Shown here piece after piece: positions 25,641-34,354 of a DNA stretch of 64,000 nt. A program made the position numbers and the translations under genes. The stretch comes from Desertimonas sp963733085 (GTDB lineage: Bacteria; Actinomycetota; Acidimicrobiia; Acidimicrobiales; Ilumatobacteraceae): the NCBI GenBank assembly GCA_963733085.1, contig CAVTBY010000012.1:186001-250000 (forward strand). The letters are read 5' to 3'. The first letter of the stretch is position 1; the number at the start of each line of letters is the position of its first letter. The notes under the pieces are model-generated. The model made no database searches. It was not told the origin of the DNA and worked only from the letters and a program-made list of their open reading frames with translations.

Positions 25641-26545
25641 TGCCCGCCGGCCGCCGGCTCGTCGACAACCTCCTCCCACGTTGCTCGTTCCCTCCCGCCG
25701 GCTCGAGCGTCGTCTGTGCGTTCTCCGGCGGCGCCGACTCGTCGGCGCTCCTCGTCCTCGCTCTCGCCGCCGGCTGTGACGTGGCGGCCATCCACGTCGA
25801 CCACCGTCTTCGCCCGACCTCGGGGGCCGAGGCCGACCGGGCCGAGCAGATCGCACTGAGTCTGGACGTGCCGTTCGAGCGGCACACAGTCACCGTCGAC
25901 GCCGGCCCCAATCTCGAGGCGCGGGCCAGGGCCGCCCGAGCCGCGGTGCTGCCCGCCGACGCCCTCACTGGCCACACCGCCGACGACCAGGCGGAGACCG
26001 TCCTGATCAACCTCCTGCGCGGCGCCGGCGCGGCCGGAATGGCGGCGATGGACCCGGGTCCAACCAAGCCGCTGCTCGCCCTCCGCCACGCCGAAACGGT
26101 GGGTTTGTGCCGCGAGGCCGGGATCGACCCGGTCGTCGATCCGAGCAACGCCGACCGCCGGTTCCTGCGCAACCGCATCCGCCACGAGGTTCTGCCGCTG
26201 CTGTCCGCCGTCGCCGCGCGGGACGTCGTCCCCCTCCTCGTGCGCACGGCTGCCGTGCTCCGCGACGACGACGGATTGCTCGACAGCCTGGCCGCCACGC
26301 TCGATCCGACCGACGGCCGGGCGATCGCCGCGGCCGAGCCGGCACTGGCCCGCCGCGCCCTCCGTCGCTGGATCGGCGCCGGCGGCTATCCCCCGGATCA
26401 GGCCACCGTGGAGCGGGCCCTCGACGTCGCCAGGGGCGTGACGAAGGCCTGCGAGCTGGGCGGCGGCAGGCGCCTCGAACGGCATCGCCAGCGCCTGCAG
26501 ATCGTCCCTGCCGAGCCCAGAGCAACGACGCTGGCAGGGCAGTAA
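25640..26545 (+). CDS. tilS: tRNA(Ile)-lysidine synthase
   Basis: 301-residue N-type ATP pyrophosphatase that converts C34 of tRNA-Ile(CAU) to lysidine. The PP-loop is AFSGGADSSAL, followed by DHRLRP, the GHTADDQAETVLINLLRG block and DPSNADRRFLRNRIRHEVLP. The C-terminal domain is short. ATG overlaps the preceding small gene. The usual hpt and ftsH neighbours do not follow. Confidence 0.93.
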   Translation: MPAGRRLVDNLLPRCSFPPAGSSVVCAFSGGADSSALLVLALAAGCDVAAIHVDHRLRPTSGAEADRAEQIALSLDVPFERHTVTVDAGPNLEARARAARAAVLPADALTGHTADDQAETVLINLLRGAGAAGMAAMDPGPTKPLLALRHAETVGLCREAGIDPVVDPSNADRRFLRNRIRHEVLPLLSAVAARDVVPLLVRTAAVLRDDDGLLDSLAATLDPTDGRAIAAAEPALARRALRRWIGAGGYPPDQATVERALDVARGVTKACELGGGRRLERHRQRLQIVPAEPRATTLAGQ

Positions 26546-26615
26546 CCTCGTCAAACGGTATGAGCAGTGCGGGGGATGAGGTCGCGACGCTCAGGACGTC
26601 TCGGACCCGTTGACG

Positions 26616-27122
26616 ATGGCAACACGACTGCGCGGACGCTGGGCGCTCGGTATCAAGCCGCGGCACTTCACCTGGATCCTCACCGACAAACTGGCGATCT
26701 GTGAACGACCCGGCGGCTACGGCGAGAACCACCGCCGTGTGCGCCGTCAAGAGGAGATCATCTGGATCCGCGAGAACGGGTTCGGATGCGTCATCTCCCT
26801 GATCACGGCGCCGCACAACCTGCACAACTACGACGAGCTGGGCGTGTCCGCCCGGCACCGGCCGTTCAACGCCGACGACGTCGACCCCTGGCTGCGCAGC
26901 TTCTATCGGGAGCTCGACGACCTGCTGCGCGGCAACACCAAGGTGATCGTCCACGGCGAGGAGGTCGGCGATCGCATCGTCGGCGTGATGGGCGGCTACA
27001 TCCGCTGGGCCGGCCTCGTCGACGACGACACCAAGGCGATCACGATCACCGAACGCATCGCCTCCCGCCAGCTCGACCCGTTCGCCCGCAGCATCATCCT
27101 CAACGCGACCAAACTCCGCTAG
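26616..27122 (+). CDS. Dual-specificity phosphatase-like protein without Cys
   Basis: 168 residues from the ATG (a TTG at 26610 is possible). The layout resembles small DSP/PTP folds: an N-terminal KPRHFTWILTDKLAICERPG strand-loop, FGCVISLITAPHN, and then VIVHGEEVGDRIVGVMGGY where DSPs have HCx5R. Here it is His113-Gly-x5-Arg120, so the nucleophilic Cys is absent. Possibly a catalytically dead phosphate binder. Function unknown; family identity is inference. A family B hairpin starts 18 nt behind it. Confidence 0.55.
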   Translation: MATRLRGRWALGIKPRHFTWILTDKLAICERPGGYGENHRRVRRQEEIIWIRENGFGCVISLITAPHNLHNYDELGVSARHRPFNADDVDPWLRSFYRELDDLLRGNTKVIVHGEEVGDRIVGVMGGYIRWAGLVDDDTKAITITERIASRQLDPFARSIILNATKLR

Positions 27123-27139
27123 CGCGCGCCGTCATCTCG

Positions 27140-27187
27140 ACCGATGGGTGTTTTCATGACGATTCGGTCATGCGAACACCCATCGGT
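27140..27187. repeat. 48-nt intergenic hairpin, family B copy 2
   Basis: Arms ACCGATGGGTGTT and ACACCCATCGGT, inner stem CATGAC/GTCATG, loop GATTCG. Starts 18 nt behind the phosphatase-like gene and ends 51 nt before the SDR gene on the same strand. Confidence 0.85.
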
Positions 27188-27238
27188 GTCCGGCAGCGGA
27201 TCTCAGTTCCATCGGGTTGCGCCCGATAGGGTCCGGAC

Positions 27239-28219
27239 ATGGCCGGACCAGGCGGGCGGCGAGTCTTGGTGAGCGGGATGGGGGGTGACCTCGGGTCGCG
27301 CGTCGCTGTTCACCTCGAACGCGAGGCCTGGGTCGGCGGGCTGCTCGGGATCGACACCGATCCACCGCGTCGCCGCCTCAAGCGCGCCGAGTTCCATCTC
27401 GCGTCGCCTCACGACCACGATCGCATCCTCGCCTTGGTCAGCCGCTTCAACCCGCACGTCATCATTCACATGTCCGTCTGGGAGCCGTTCAGCCGAGCCA
27501 ACCCGAAGACGGCGAGGATGCTCACCTCGGAGGCGTCGGTCTCGACGCTCGGCGCGGCAGCAGAGAGTCGAGCCCTCGAATCGATCGTCGTGCGTAGCGG
27601 CATCGAGGTGTACGGGCGGGCGCGAGGGGCGCCGACCCGTCCGGACGAGTCGGCGGCGTTGGCCCCGACCTGCGACTTCGGCCGCAGCCTCGCCGAGATC
27701 GAAGCCACCGCCCGCGACATCGGACGGCGCATCGGCGTGCCGGTCGCCGCCGTGCGTCTCGGCAGCGTGCTCGGACCGCACGTGCCGAGCCCGCTCGGGC
27801 GGCTGTTGCGAATGCCGTTCGTGCCGTTCAGCATCCTCGCCGACCCACCGTTCGCCGTGGTCGAGGACGTCGAGTGCGCCAACGCCTTCGTCGCCGCCGC
27901 CGAGCGACGCCTCGACGAGCCGGTCAACGTGCTCGCCAACGGAGCGATCACGGCGTTGCAGGCGATCCGCCGCGGCGGACGCATCCCCGTACCGCTGATC
28001 GGCCCGGACTGGCGCATCGCCAAGGTCGTCAGCGGGATCGCCGGTGCGCCGATCCCCGACCATGTCCTCGAGACGTTGCATCGCGGGCGGCTCGCGGACA
28101 ATGGCCGGATGCATGAACTGGTCGGCTTCTCTTCGGCGATCACGACGGGCGAGGTCATCGACAAGCTGTATGCCTGGCCGTCGGTGATCCGTCAGCCGGC
28201 GGCTCGGCAGGTGGCTTGA
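27239..28219 (+). CDS. NAD(P)-dependent epimerase/SDR protein
   Basis: 326 residues of the extended SDR fold. A nucleotide-binding VLVSGMGGDLGSRVAVHL replaces the usual GxxGxxG with GMGGDLG, and an acidic IDTDPP follows strand 2. The YxxxK catalytic pair is not evident where expected (ESIVVRSGIEVYGRARG), so it may be atypical. ATG start; TGATG junction to the acyltransferase suggests a joint role in lipid or polyketide-like surface chemistry. Confidence 0.7.
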   Translation: MAGPGGRRVLVSGMGGDLGSRVAVHLEREAWVGGLLGIDTDPPRRRLKRAEFHLASPHDHDRILALVSRFNPHVIIHMSVWEPFSRANPKTARMLTSEASVSTLGAAAESRALESIVVRSGIEVYGRARGAPTRPDESAALAPTCDFGRSLAEIEATARDIGRRIGVPVAAVRLGSVLGPHVPSPLGRLLRMPFVPFSILADPPFAVVEDVECANAFVAAAERRLDEPVNVLANGAITALQAIRRGGRIPVPLIGPDWRIAKVVSGIAGAPIPDHVLETLHRGRLADNGRMHELVGFSSAITTGEVIDKLYAWPSVIRQPAARQVA

Positions 28220-28944
28220 TGGGCGACGTCGTTGAACTCCCCCAGCGCGTCTTGCCAACGCCCGTCGCCTCGCTGCAGTCGCTGTCACGATCTGTGACGA
28301 GTCGCTTGCTGCCGGCGTGGGACATCGACGAGTGGGGCCGCGACGACTCCCTCGTCCGTGTCGCCAACCTGCTCACCAGCGCGCGCTGGGAGACCGTCGT
28401 CGGCGGACTCGAGCTGGTGCCGGCCGATGGTCCTGGGGTGTTCGTCATCAACACTCGCCGCCTTCGCCTCACGCAGTGGTGGGTCGCCGTCGAGCTGAGC
28501 TCGGCGATCGGGCGACCGGTCCGCTTCGTCGGCCGCTCGGACACGGCCCCGTTCGGTGCTCTGGCCCGCCGCCTGGGTGGTTTGCTCGCAAGGCCCGACG
28601 AGATCGCCGGTGCTCTGGGCCACGGGGAGCTCCTCGTCATCGGCCTAGGCGGGACGATCGATCCTCGTCAGGCGGGGAGTTGCGATCCACGGCTGCTCGC
28701 GCCGGCGGTCGAGCGTCGCGTGCCGGTCTTTCCGACGGCAGTGACCGCGTCTGATTCGTCGCGAACGGCGCGTATCGAGGTCGGCCCGGCGATCGCCGTG
28801 TCGCGACGTCGGCGCGGCCCGCTCGGCGAGCTGGAGCTGGCCCACCGCATCGAGGGCAGGGTCGGCGAGTTGCTCGACGCGTTCGGTGGGGCGCACACCG
28901 GGACGGTGCTCGACTGGGTGCCGTGGCCGTCGGGGGGCAATTGA
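28219..28944 (+). CDS. Lysophospholipid acyltransferase-like protein
   Basis: 241 residues. The overall pattern follows PlsC-like acyltransferases (GVFVINTRR, then IGRPVRFVGRSDTAPFGALARRLGGLLARPDE, then GELLVIGLGGTIDP). The catalytic H-x4-D is missing; INTRRLRLTQ occupies that place. An actinobacterial subfamily shares this Asn-x-Arg-Arg form as I recall, so activity is uncertain. ATG overlaps the SDR stop; the hydrolase starts 1 nt after its stop. Confidence 0.55.
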   Translation: MGDVVELPQRVLPTPVASLQSLSRSVTSRLLPAWDIDEWGRDDSLVRVANLLTSARWETVVGGLELVPADGPGVFVINTRRLRLTQWWVAVELSSAIGRPVRFVGRSDTAPFGALARRLGGLLARPDEIAGALGHGELLVIGLGGTIDPRQAGSCDPRLLAPAVERRVPVFPTAVTASDSSRTARIEVGPAIAVSRRRRGPLGELELAHRIEGRVGELLDAFGGAHTGTVLDWVPWPSGGN

Positions 28945-28945
28945 C

Positions 28946-29851
28946 GTGTCGTACGTGCGAACTGCCGACGGTTGCCGGATCCACTACCGCGTCACCGGCA
29001 GGTCGTCAGCCCCACCGGTCCTGATGATCCAGGGCCTCGGCATGGACAAGCACGGTTGGGACATCCAGCGCCTGGTGTTCTCCCTGCGTTACCGCGTCAT
29101 CGCCATCGACAACCGTGGCTCGGGCCGTAGCGACAAGCCCGCCGGCGACTACGACCTCGGTCAGATGGCCGCCGACGCGGTGGCTGTGCTCGACGAAGTG
29201 GGTGTCGACCAGGCGCACATCGTCGGGGCTTCGATGGGCGGTGCGATCGCCCAGATCCTCGCGGTCACGTGGCCGGAACGTGTTCGCTCGCTGACGCTCG
29301 TGTGCACGTCGTGTCGCAACCAACCGTGGCGCAAGGAGCTGCTTCAGTCGTGGGCGTGGGACGCCCAGCGCCACGGGATGGGAGCGATGGCCGGCCACGC
29401 CGCCCGATGGGTGATCGGCCCACGCTCGTTCCGGCGGCTCGTGCCCGTCGTCGGCTGGCTCGGACCGCTCGGTTTCGGGCGGTCCACCGAGGCCTTCGCC
29501 GCGCAGGTCAAGGCGATCCTCGCCGCCGACGACTCGCTCGCCGGAAGGTTGGCGACGATCTCCGTGCCGACCCTCGTCGTCGTCGGCAATCAGGACATCC
29601 TCACACCACGCGGCGACAGCGAGGAGCTCGCCGAGATGATTCCCACTGCCGAGCTCGTCGTCATCAGCGGGGCGGCGCACGGCCTGATGATCGAACACGC
29701 CACGACGTTCAACCGCATCCTGGGCGACTTCCTGTCCCGCGCCGAGCGCTCTGTGTCAGCCCTCGCAGGCGACGGCGACGATCGCTTCTTCGCTGAGGTC
29801 GTAGATCGACACGAACTCGGTGCCGTGCTCGTCGAGGAAGTCGGCGAATGA
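28946..29851 (+). CDS. Alpha/beta hydrolase
   Basis: 301 residues. The oxyanion segment MIQGLGMDKHGW, the nucleophile elbow GASMGG (Ser about residue 96), an acid in VVGNQDILTP and His in GAAHGL complete the triad. A lid region of about 70 residues follows the nucleophile. GTG start. The last ~96 nt overlap the convergent membrane-protein gene, and the corresponding C-terminal tail (SALAGDGDDRFFAEV) looks like an antisense shadow, so the real protein may have ended near 29750. Confidence 0.85.
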   Translation: MSYVRTADGCRIHYRVTGRSSAPPVLMIQGLGMDKHGWDIQRLVFSLRYRVIAIDNRGSGRSDKPAGDYDLGQMAADAVAVLDEVGVDQAHIVGASMGGAIAQILAVTWPERVRSLTLVCTSCRNQPWRKELLQSWAWDAQRHGMGAMAGHAARWVIGPRSFRRLVPVVGWLGPLGFGRSTEAFAAQVKAILAADDSLAGRLATISVPTLVVVGNQDILTPRGDSEELAEMIPTAELVVISGAAHGLMIEHATTFNRILGDFLSRAERSVSALAGDGDDRFFAEVVDRHELGAVLVEEVGE

Positions 29852-30349
29852 GGCGGCATCCGGGTCGCATTCGGTGCGGTCGATGACCTGGGCGTAGGGC
29901 ACCTCCCAGCCATTCACCAGGCGGGCGAAGCCTTCGTCCAGGTCGACGATGGCGGGCAGCTCGAAGCGGAACTCGGCGCCACGCATCGGCATCAGGGCGA
30001 ACCACACGATCGTGTCGCCGAGTGACTGTCCGAGCACTGCGCACTGGTAGGACTCGGTGAGGTTGTCGCACTGCACGACACCGGGGGTGCCGGGGAACAC
30101 CGTGACGTTCTGGCCGTTGGGCATCACCAGCGTGAGATCGCCGCTCACGGTGTCGTTGGCGGTCATCGCGAACCCGTCCGCCTTGATCGAGGCGACCAGC
30201 GAGATGAAGTCCATCCGCCGGACGTCGCCGCTGTCGGCTCCTGCGACACCTGAGCCGCTGCCCCGCGATCCGAGGATGTAGACGACGAGGGCGAAGATCC
30301 CAATCGCGACGATCGCGGCGACGAAGCGCCACGAGAGGACCTGTCGCAT
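29756..30349 (-). CDS. Membrane-anchored protein, function unknown
   Basis: 197 residues with one N-terminal helix (WRFVAAIVAIGIFALVVYIL) then an extracytoplasmic domain with four Cys (two in QCDNLTESYQC, then ECDPDA and VACEG) that could form disulfides. No family recognised. ATG start 1 nt before the hemL stop-side boundary of the operon on the same strand, so it may be read through from hemL. Its 3' end overlaps the hydrolase gene on the other strand. Confidence 0.65.
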   Translation of the reverse strand: MRQVLSWRFVAAIVAIGIFALVVYILGSRGSGSGVAGADSGDVRRMDFISLVASIKADGFAMTANDTVSGDLTLVMPNGQNVTVFPGTPGVVQCDNLTESYQCAVLGQSLGDTIVWFALMPMRGAEFRFELPAIVDLDEGFARLVNGWEVPYAQVIDRTECDPDAASFADFLDEHGTEFVSIYDLSEEAIVAVACEG

Positions 30350-31630
30350 TCAGCTCAGGGTATCGGCGGACGCTGCAGCAGTCCTGGCAGCACGCGTCGC
30401 CGCTTCACCGATCTCGTCGATCACGGCGTCGTCGTGGGCGAGTCCGACGAACATCGCCTCGTAGGCGCCGGGCGCGATGGCGACTCCTTCGGCGAGCAGT
30501 GCCTGGAAGAGCGCCGCGTAGGCCCGCTCGTCGGTTTGGCGGGCGTCGTCGAAGTCGACCGGCTGGGGGACGTCGCCGCACACGACGCCGACGAGCGTGC
30601 CGACAACGGGGAACGATGCGGCGAACCCAGCCGCGGCGCAGGCGTCGCGCAGCAGCGCCGCCAGTCGCCGGGCCCTGGCGGACAACTCCATGTACACGTC
30701 CGGGCCGAGCTCGTCGAGGGCCGCGAGCCCGGCCGCCGTGGCGATCGGGTTACCGGCGAGGGTGCCGGCGTGGAACACGTTGCCCAGCGGTGTGAGCGTC
30801 TCCATCACCTCACGCCGGCCGCCAACCGCCCCGATCGGCAGGCCGCCACCGATCACCTTGCCGAACGTCGTGAGATCGGGGGTCACGTCGTACTTGGCCT
30901 GGGCGCCGCCGGGGTCGATGCGGAACCCGGTGATCACCTCGTCGAAGACGAGTAGAGCACCGACGCGGTCGCACTCGGCGCGGAGGCCGTCGAGGAATCC
31001 GGGCTGTGGAGCGACGACGCCCATGTTGGCGGCGACCGGTTCGACGATCACCGCGGCGACCGACTGGTCGAGGGCGGGCACCTTGTTGTACGGCACGACG
31101 AGGGTCTCGGCAACGGCTCCCGCCGGTACTCCCGCAGTGCCGGGGATCCCCAGCGTGGCGACACCACTGCCACCGGCGGCCAGGAGGGCGTCCGTGGCGC
31201 CGTGGAAGTTGCCGTGGAACGACACGATCCGGTCGCGCCCGGTGAACCCGCGGGCGAGCCGCACGGCCGTGCTCGTCGCCTCCGTTCCGGAGTTCATCAG
31301 CCGCGCTTGCTCACAGCTGGAGACTCGGGTCGTGATCTCCTCGGCGAGCTTCATCTCCCTCGGCGTCGGAGCGCCGTAGGACGTGCCGTCGGCGGCGGCC
31401 GTGCGGATCGCCGCCGTGATCGCCGGATGGGCGTGGCCGAGGATCACCGCCCCGTAACTCTGCACGAGGTCGATGTAGCGCCGCCCCTCGACGTCGAAGA
31501 CGTACGGGCCCTCGGCCCGGGCGACGACGTACGGTTCGCCGCCGACCGCCTTGAAGGCGCGGATCGACGAGTTGACCCCACCGGGGATGGCTGCCGCCGA
31601 CCTGGCGAACAGGGTGTGGTTCGAGGGCAC
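30350..31630 (-). CDS. hemL: Glutamate-1-semialdehyde 2,1-aminomutase
   Basis: PLP enzyme that makes 5-aminolevulinate from glutamate semialdehyde (C5 pathway). 426 residues. Key segments are SSIRAFKAVGGEPYVV, MNSGTEATSTAVRLAR, the PLP-binding VFDEVITGFR and the Schiff-base Lys in TFGKVIGGGLPIGAVGG. The GTG at 31630 (SNHTLFARS) matches the family start; the frame extends upstream to 31780 without looking coding. Last tetrapyrrole gene of the rex-hemACDBL operon. Confidence 0.94.
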   Translation of the reverse strand: MPSNHTLFARSAAAIPGGVNSSIRAFKAVGGEPYVVARAEGPYVFDVEGRRYIDLVQSYGAVILGHAHPAITAAIRTAAADGTSYGAPTPREMKLAEEITTRVSSCEQARLMNSGTEATSTAVRLARGFTGRDRIVSFHGNFHGATDALLAAGGSGVATLGIPGTAGVPAGAVAETLVVPYNKVPALDQSVAAVIVEPVAANMGVVAPQPGFLDGLRAECDRVGALLVFDEVITGFRIDPGGAQAKYDVTPDLTTFGKVIGGGLPIGAVGGRREVMETLTPLGNVFHAGTLAGNPIATAAGLAALDELGPDVYMELSARARRLAALLRDACAAAGFAASFPVVGTLVGVVCGDVPQPVDFDDARQTDERAYAALFQALLAEGVAIAPGAYEAMFVGLAHDDAVIDEIGEAATRAARTAAASADTLS

Positions 31631-31721
31631 GCCGCGCCCCGTGCACACGACGGGGTCGCACCCGGCGCCCGGGCAGGCCGCCGCGTCGCAGTACGGGATC
31701 GACGTCACCGATGGAGAGCCT

Positions 31722-32717
31722 CTAGCGGCCCGGGCCCTCGGCGAACCACCTGGCGAAGTACGTGAGGATGATGTCGGCACCCGCTCGCTTGATCGCCGTC
31801 AGGTGCTCCAGGGCGACGGCGTCGTGATCGATCCAACCGTTCGCCGCCGCGGCCTTGACCATGGCGTATTCGCCGCTGACGTGGTAGGCAGCGAGCGGCA
31901 CGGTGACGCGGGCCCGGGCGGCGGCGATGACGTCGAGATAGGCGAGCGCCGGCTTGACCATCACGATGTCGGCGCCCTCGTCGATGTCGGCGTCGATCTC
32001 GTGCAGCGCCTCCCGTCCGTTGCGCCAGTCCTGCTGGTAGCCCTTGCGGTCGCCGCCACCGACGATCGTCACGTCGACGGCGTCCCGGAACGGGCCGTAC
32101 AGGGCGCTGGCGAACTTCGCCGCATAGGCGAGGATCGCCACGTCGGTGAACCCCTCGCTGTCGAGCGCGGCACGGATCCGCGCCACCTGGCCGTCCATCA
32201 TCCCGCTCGGCGCCACGATGGCGGCGCCGGCGCGGGCCTGGGCGAGGGCGGCCTTGGCGTAAACCTCGAGGGTGGCGTCGTTGTCGACCCGGCCGCGGTC
32301 GTCGAGCACCCCACAGTGGCCATGATCGGTGTACTCGTCGATGCACAGGTCGGCGATCAGCACGACCTCGTCGCCGACGTCGTCACGCAGGTCGGCGAGA
32401 GCGAGTTGGGCGATGCCGTCGGGGTCGAAGGCGCCGCTGCCGACAGCGTCCTTGCTGGCCGGCACGCCGAAGACGACGACCGCCTTGATGCCCAGACCGG
32501 CGAGCTCGGCGACCTCCTTGCGCAGGCTCTCCCTGCTGTGCTGCACGACCCCCGGCAGCGACGGGATCGGGACCGGCTCGGCGATTCCCTCGCGTACGAA
32601 CAGCGGCGCGATCAGATCGGAGGGGCGAACTGCCGTCTCGGCGACGAGGTCGCGCAGTGCCGGGCTGGAGCGCAGGCGACGGAGACGGGACACCGGGAAG
32701 TTCGCCATCGACGTCAT
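31722..32717 (-). CDS. hemB: Porphobilinogen synthase
   Basis: 331 residues; condenses two 5-aminolevulinates. The metal loop reads DLCIDEYTDHGHCG, the Cys-x-Asp...His-Gly-His-Cys variant common in actinobacteria. Active-site Lys residues are in YAAKFASALYGPFRDA and MVKPALAYLD. ATG overlaps the hemD stop (ATGA). A second ATG three codons on is possible. Confidence 0.95.
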   Translation of the reverse strand: MTSMANFPVSRLRRLRSSPALRDLVAETAVRPSDLIAPLFVREGIAEPVPIPSLPGVVQHSRESLRKEVAELAGLGIKAVVVFGVPASKDAVGSGAFDPDGIAQLALADLRDDVGDEVVLIADLCIDEYTDHGHCGVLDDRGRVDNDATLEVYAKAALAQARAGAAIVAPSGMMDGQVARIRAALDSEGFTDVAILAYAAKFASALYGPFRDAVDVTIVGGGDRKGYQQDWRNGREALHEIDADIDEGADIVMVKPALAYLDVIAAARARVTVPLAAYHVSGEYAMVKAAAANGWIDHDAVALEHLTAIKRAGADIILTYFARWFAEGPGR

Positions 32718-33467
32718 CGTACGGCCAGCACGCCCACGACGGCGGCGACGACGGCGTCGTCGTTGGGGGCGGCGGCCACGGCGGCGACGGCGAGGCCGTG
32801 ACCGGCGGCGACTTCGGCGGTGCGCTCTCCTATCGTGACGATCGCAGCGCGTCCTGCAGGCAGGCGCCCGGGCGTCGCCGGGCCGGCTGAACTGGCCCAT
32901 GCATCGACCGCCGAGCCGCTGGCGAGCACGACGACATCGGCGCCGCCGAGGACCTTCGAGTCGCCGGTCGTCAGGAGGGACGAGACTCGTGGCATACGCC
33001 TCGACGGCGACGACGTCGTGGCCTGCCGCACGCAACCCGGCCGTCAGTGCGTCGCCAGCACGATCCGCTTGGGCCACCAGCACACGGAGGCGCCGCGTCG
33101 CCGGAAAGTCGGCAACCAGGCCGGCACTGTTGGCCTCCGTCGGGACGAGATCAACGGGTCGGCCACACCGTGACTCGAGCTCGGCCGCCGTGGCCGCCCC
33201 GACCGCGGCGAGCCGCACGTGCGCGGCGCCTGTGGCGGCCTCGCCAACTGCCGCCGCCCCATTTGCGGACGTGACGACGAGCCAGTCGAAGGCGGCGAGA
33301 TCGGCCAGCGCGGCCCGCAGTGCAGCACCGCCGTCGCCAGGCGGACCGATGGCGATCAGCGGAACGTGCTCGACTGTTGCCCCAGCTCGGGTCAGTCGCT
33401 CGGCGAGCGTCCCCGTTGACGGACGAGTCAACACGATCGTGCGACCGGCGAGCGCCGAATCACTCAC
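32714..33467 (-). pseudogene. hemD: Uroporphyrinogen-III synthase, frameshifted
   Basis: The N-terminal half (ALAGRTIVLTRPSTGTLAE to VVAVEAYATSLVPP) is in one frame. The C-terminal half (DSKVLGGADVVVLASGSAVDAW to the TGA at 32714, overlapping hemB) is in another. Joining them near 32955-32966 with one added base restores a complete ~250-residue HemD-type alpha/beta protein. Left as is, the first frame runs into hemB. Since every other hem gene is intact and ring closure is essential, a consensus error is more likely than loss. Confidence 0.82.
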
Positions 33468-34354
33468 GCGACCGCGGTTCTCGCCCGCCGGGCCACGGCG
33501 GCGGCGACGGTGACGGCACCGTCGAGGTCATCGGGCAGGGTGCTCACGTCGCGGAACACCTTGGCGGCGCTTCCGGTCTCCACGGATCCGGCGAGGAAGG
33601 CGTGCAGTTCGCCTTCGACGCAATACGCCCCGAGAGGCAGCGTGCATCCGGCGCCGAGCTCGGCAAGGAATGCCCGCTCCGTCGTCACGGCGAACCGGGT
33701 CGAAACATCGTCAACACGGGCGAGCACCTCGGAGATGCGAGTGTCGTCGATCCGGCACTCCACGGCGACACACCCCTGACCGACCGCCGGGACGAACACG
33801 ATCGGGTCCAAGCGCCCAGCGATGCGGTCGGTCATGCCGAGCACCTCGAGGGCGGCCACCGCCATCACGATGGAGCCACCGGCCGGGATCTGCTCGAGGC
33901 GACGGGCGATGTTGCCGCGCAGCTCGACGAACCGGAGATCGGGGCGGGCGTCGGCGAGCTGCGCCCGGCGGCGGACCGAGCCGGTCGCCACGACGGCGCC
34001 ATCGGCGAGCTGGGTGAGGGAGCGACCGATCAGGGCGTCGGCAGCATCGCGCCGCCGGCACAGAGCAGCGAGCTGCAACGCCGACGGCGTCTCGCTCGGC
34101 AAGTCCTTGGCGGAGTGCACCGCGGCATCGGCGCGCCCGTCCAGCACGGCCTGCTGGACCTCCTTGACGAACACGCCCTGTCCGCCGATCGTGTGCAGCG
34201 GCACCGACTGCTTGCGGTCGCCTGTCGTCTCGACGAGAACAAGGTCGGTCGCTTCACCAGTCGTGGCGGTGATCGCGTCGGCGACAAGCTGTGCTTGCGT
34301 GCGTGCCTGCGGGCTCCCCCGGGTGGCGAGCCGGAGCACAGCCGCGGCCGTCAC
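33464..34354 (-). CDS. hemC: Hydroxymethylbilane synthase
   Basis: 296 residues; polymerises four porphobilinogens. LRLATRGSPQARTQAQ start, SAKDLPSE, VATGSVRRRAQL, LRGNIARRLEQI, and the dipyrromethane-cofactor Cys in ELGAGCTLPLGAY. GTG start overlapping the hemA stop and a 4-nt overlap with hemD show tight coupling. Confidence 0.95.
   Translation of the reverse strand: MTAAAVLRLATRGSPQARTQAQLVADAITATTGEATDLVLVETTGDRKQSVPLHTIGGQGVFVKEVQQAVLDGRADAAVHSAKDLPSETPSALQLAALCRRRDAADALIGRSLTQLADGAVVATGSVRRRAQLADARPDLRFVELRGNIARRLEQIPAGGSIVMAVAALEVLGMTDRIAGRLDPIVFVPAVGQGCVAVECRIDDTRISEVLARVDDVSTRFAVTTERAFLAELGAGCTLPLGAYCVEGELHAFLAGSVETGSAAKVFRDVSTLPDDLDGAVTVAAAVARRARTAVA

Noticed and set aside
29749..29759. 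Single family A arm (TCTGTGTCAGC) inside the hydrolase end
   Set aside because: No matching second arm, so not listed as an element; mentioned only as a possible relic.
31631..31780. N-terminal extension of HemL with several Cys
   Set aside because: Residues are not conserved-looking and the GTG at 31630 gives the standard HemL length.
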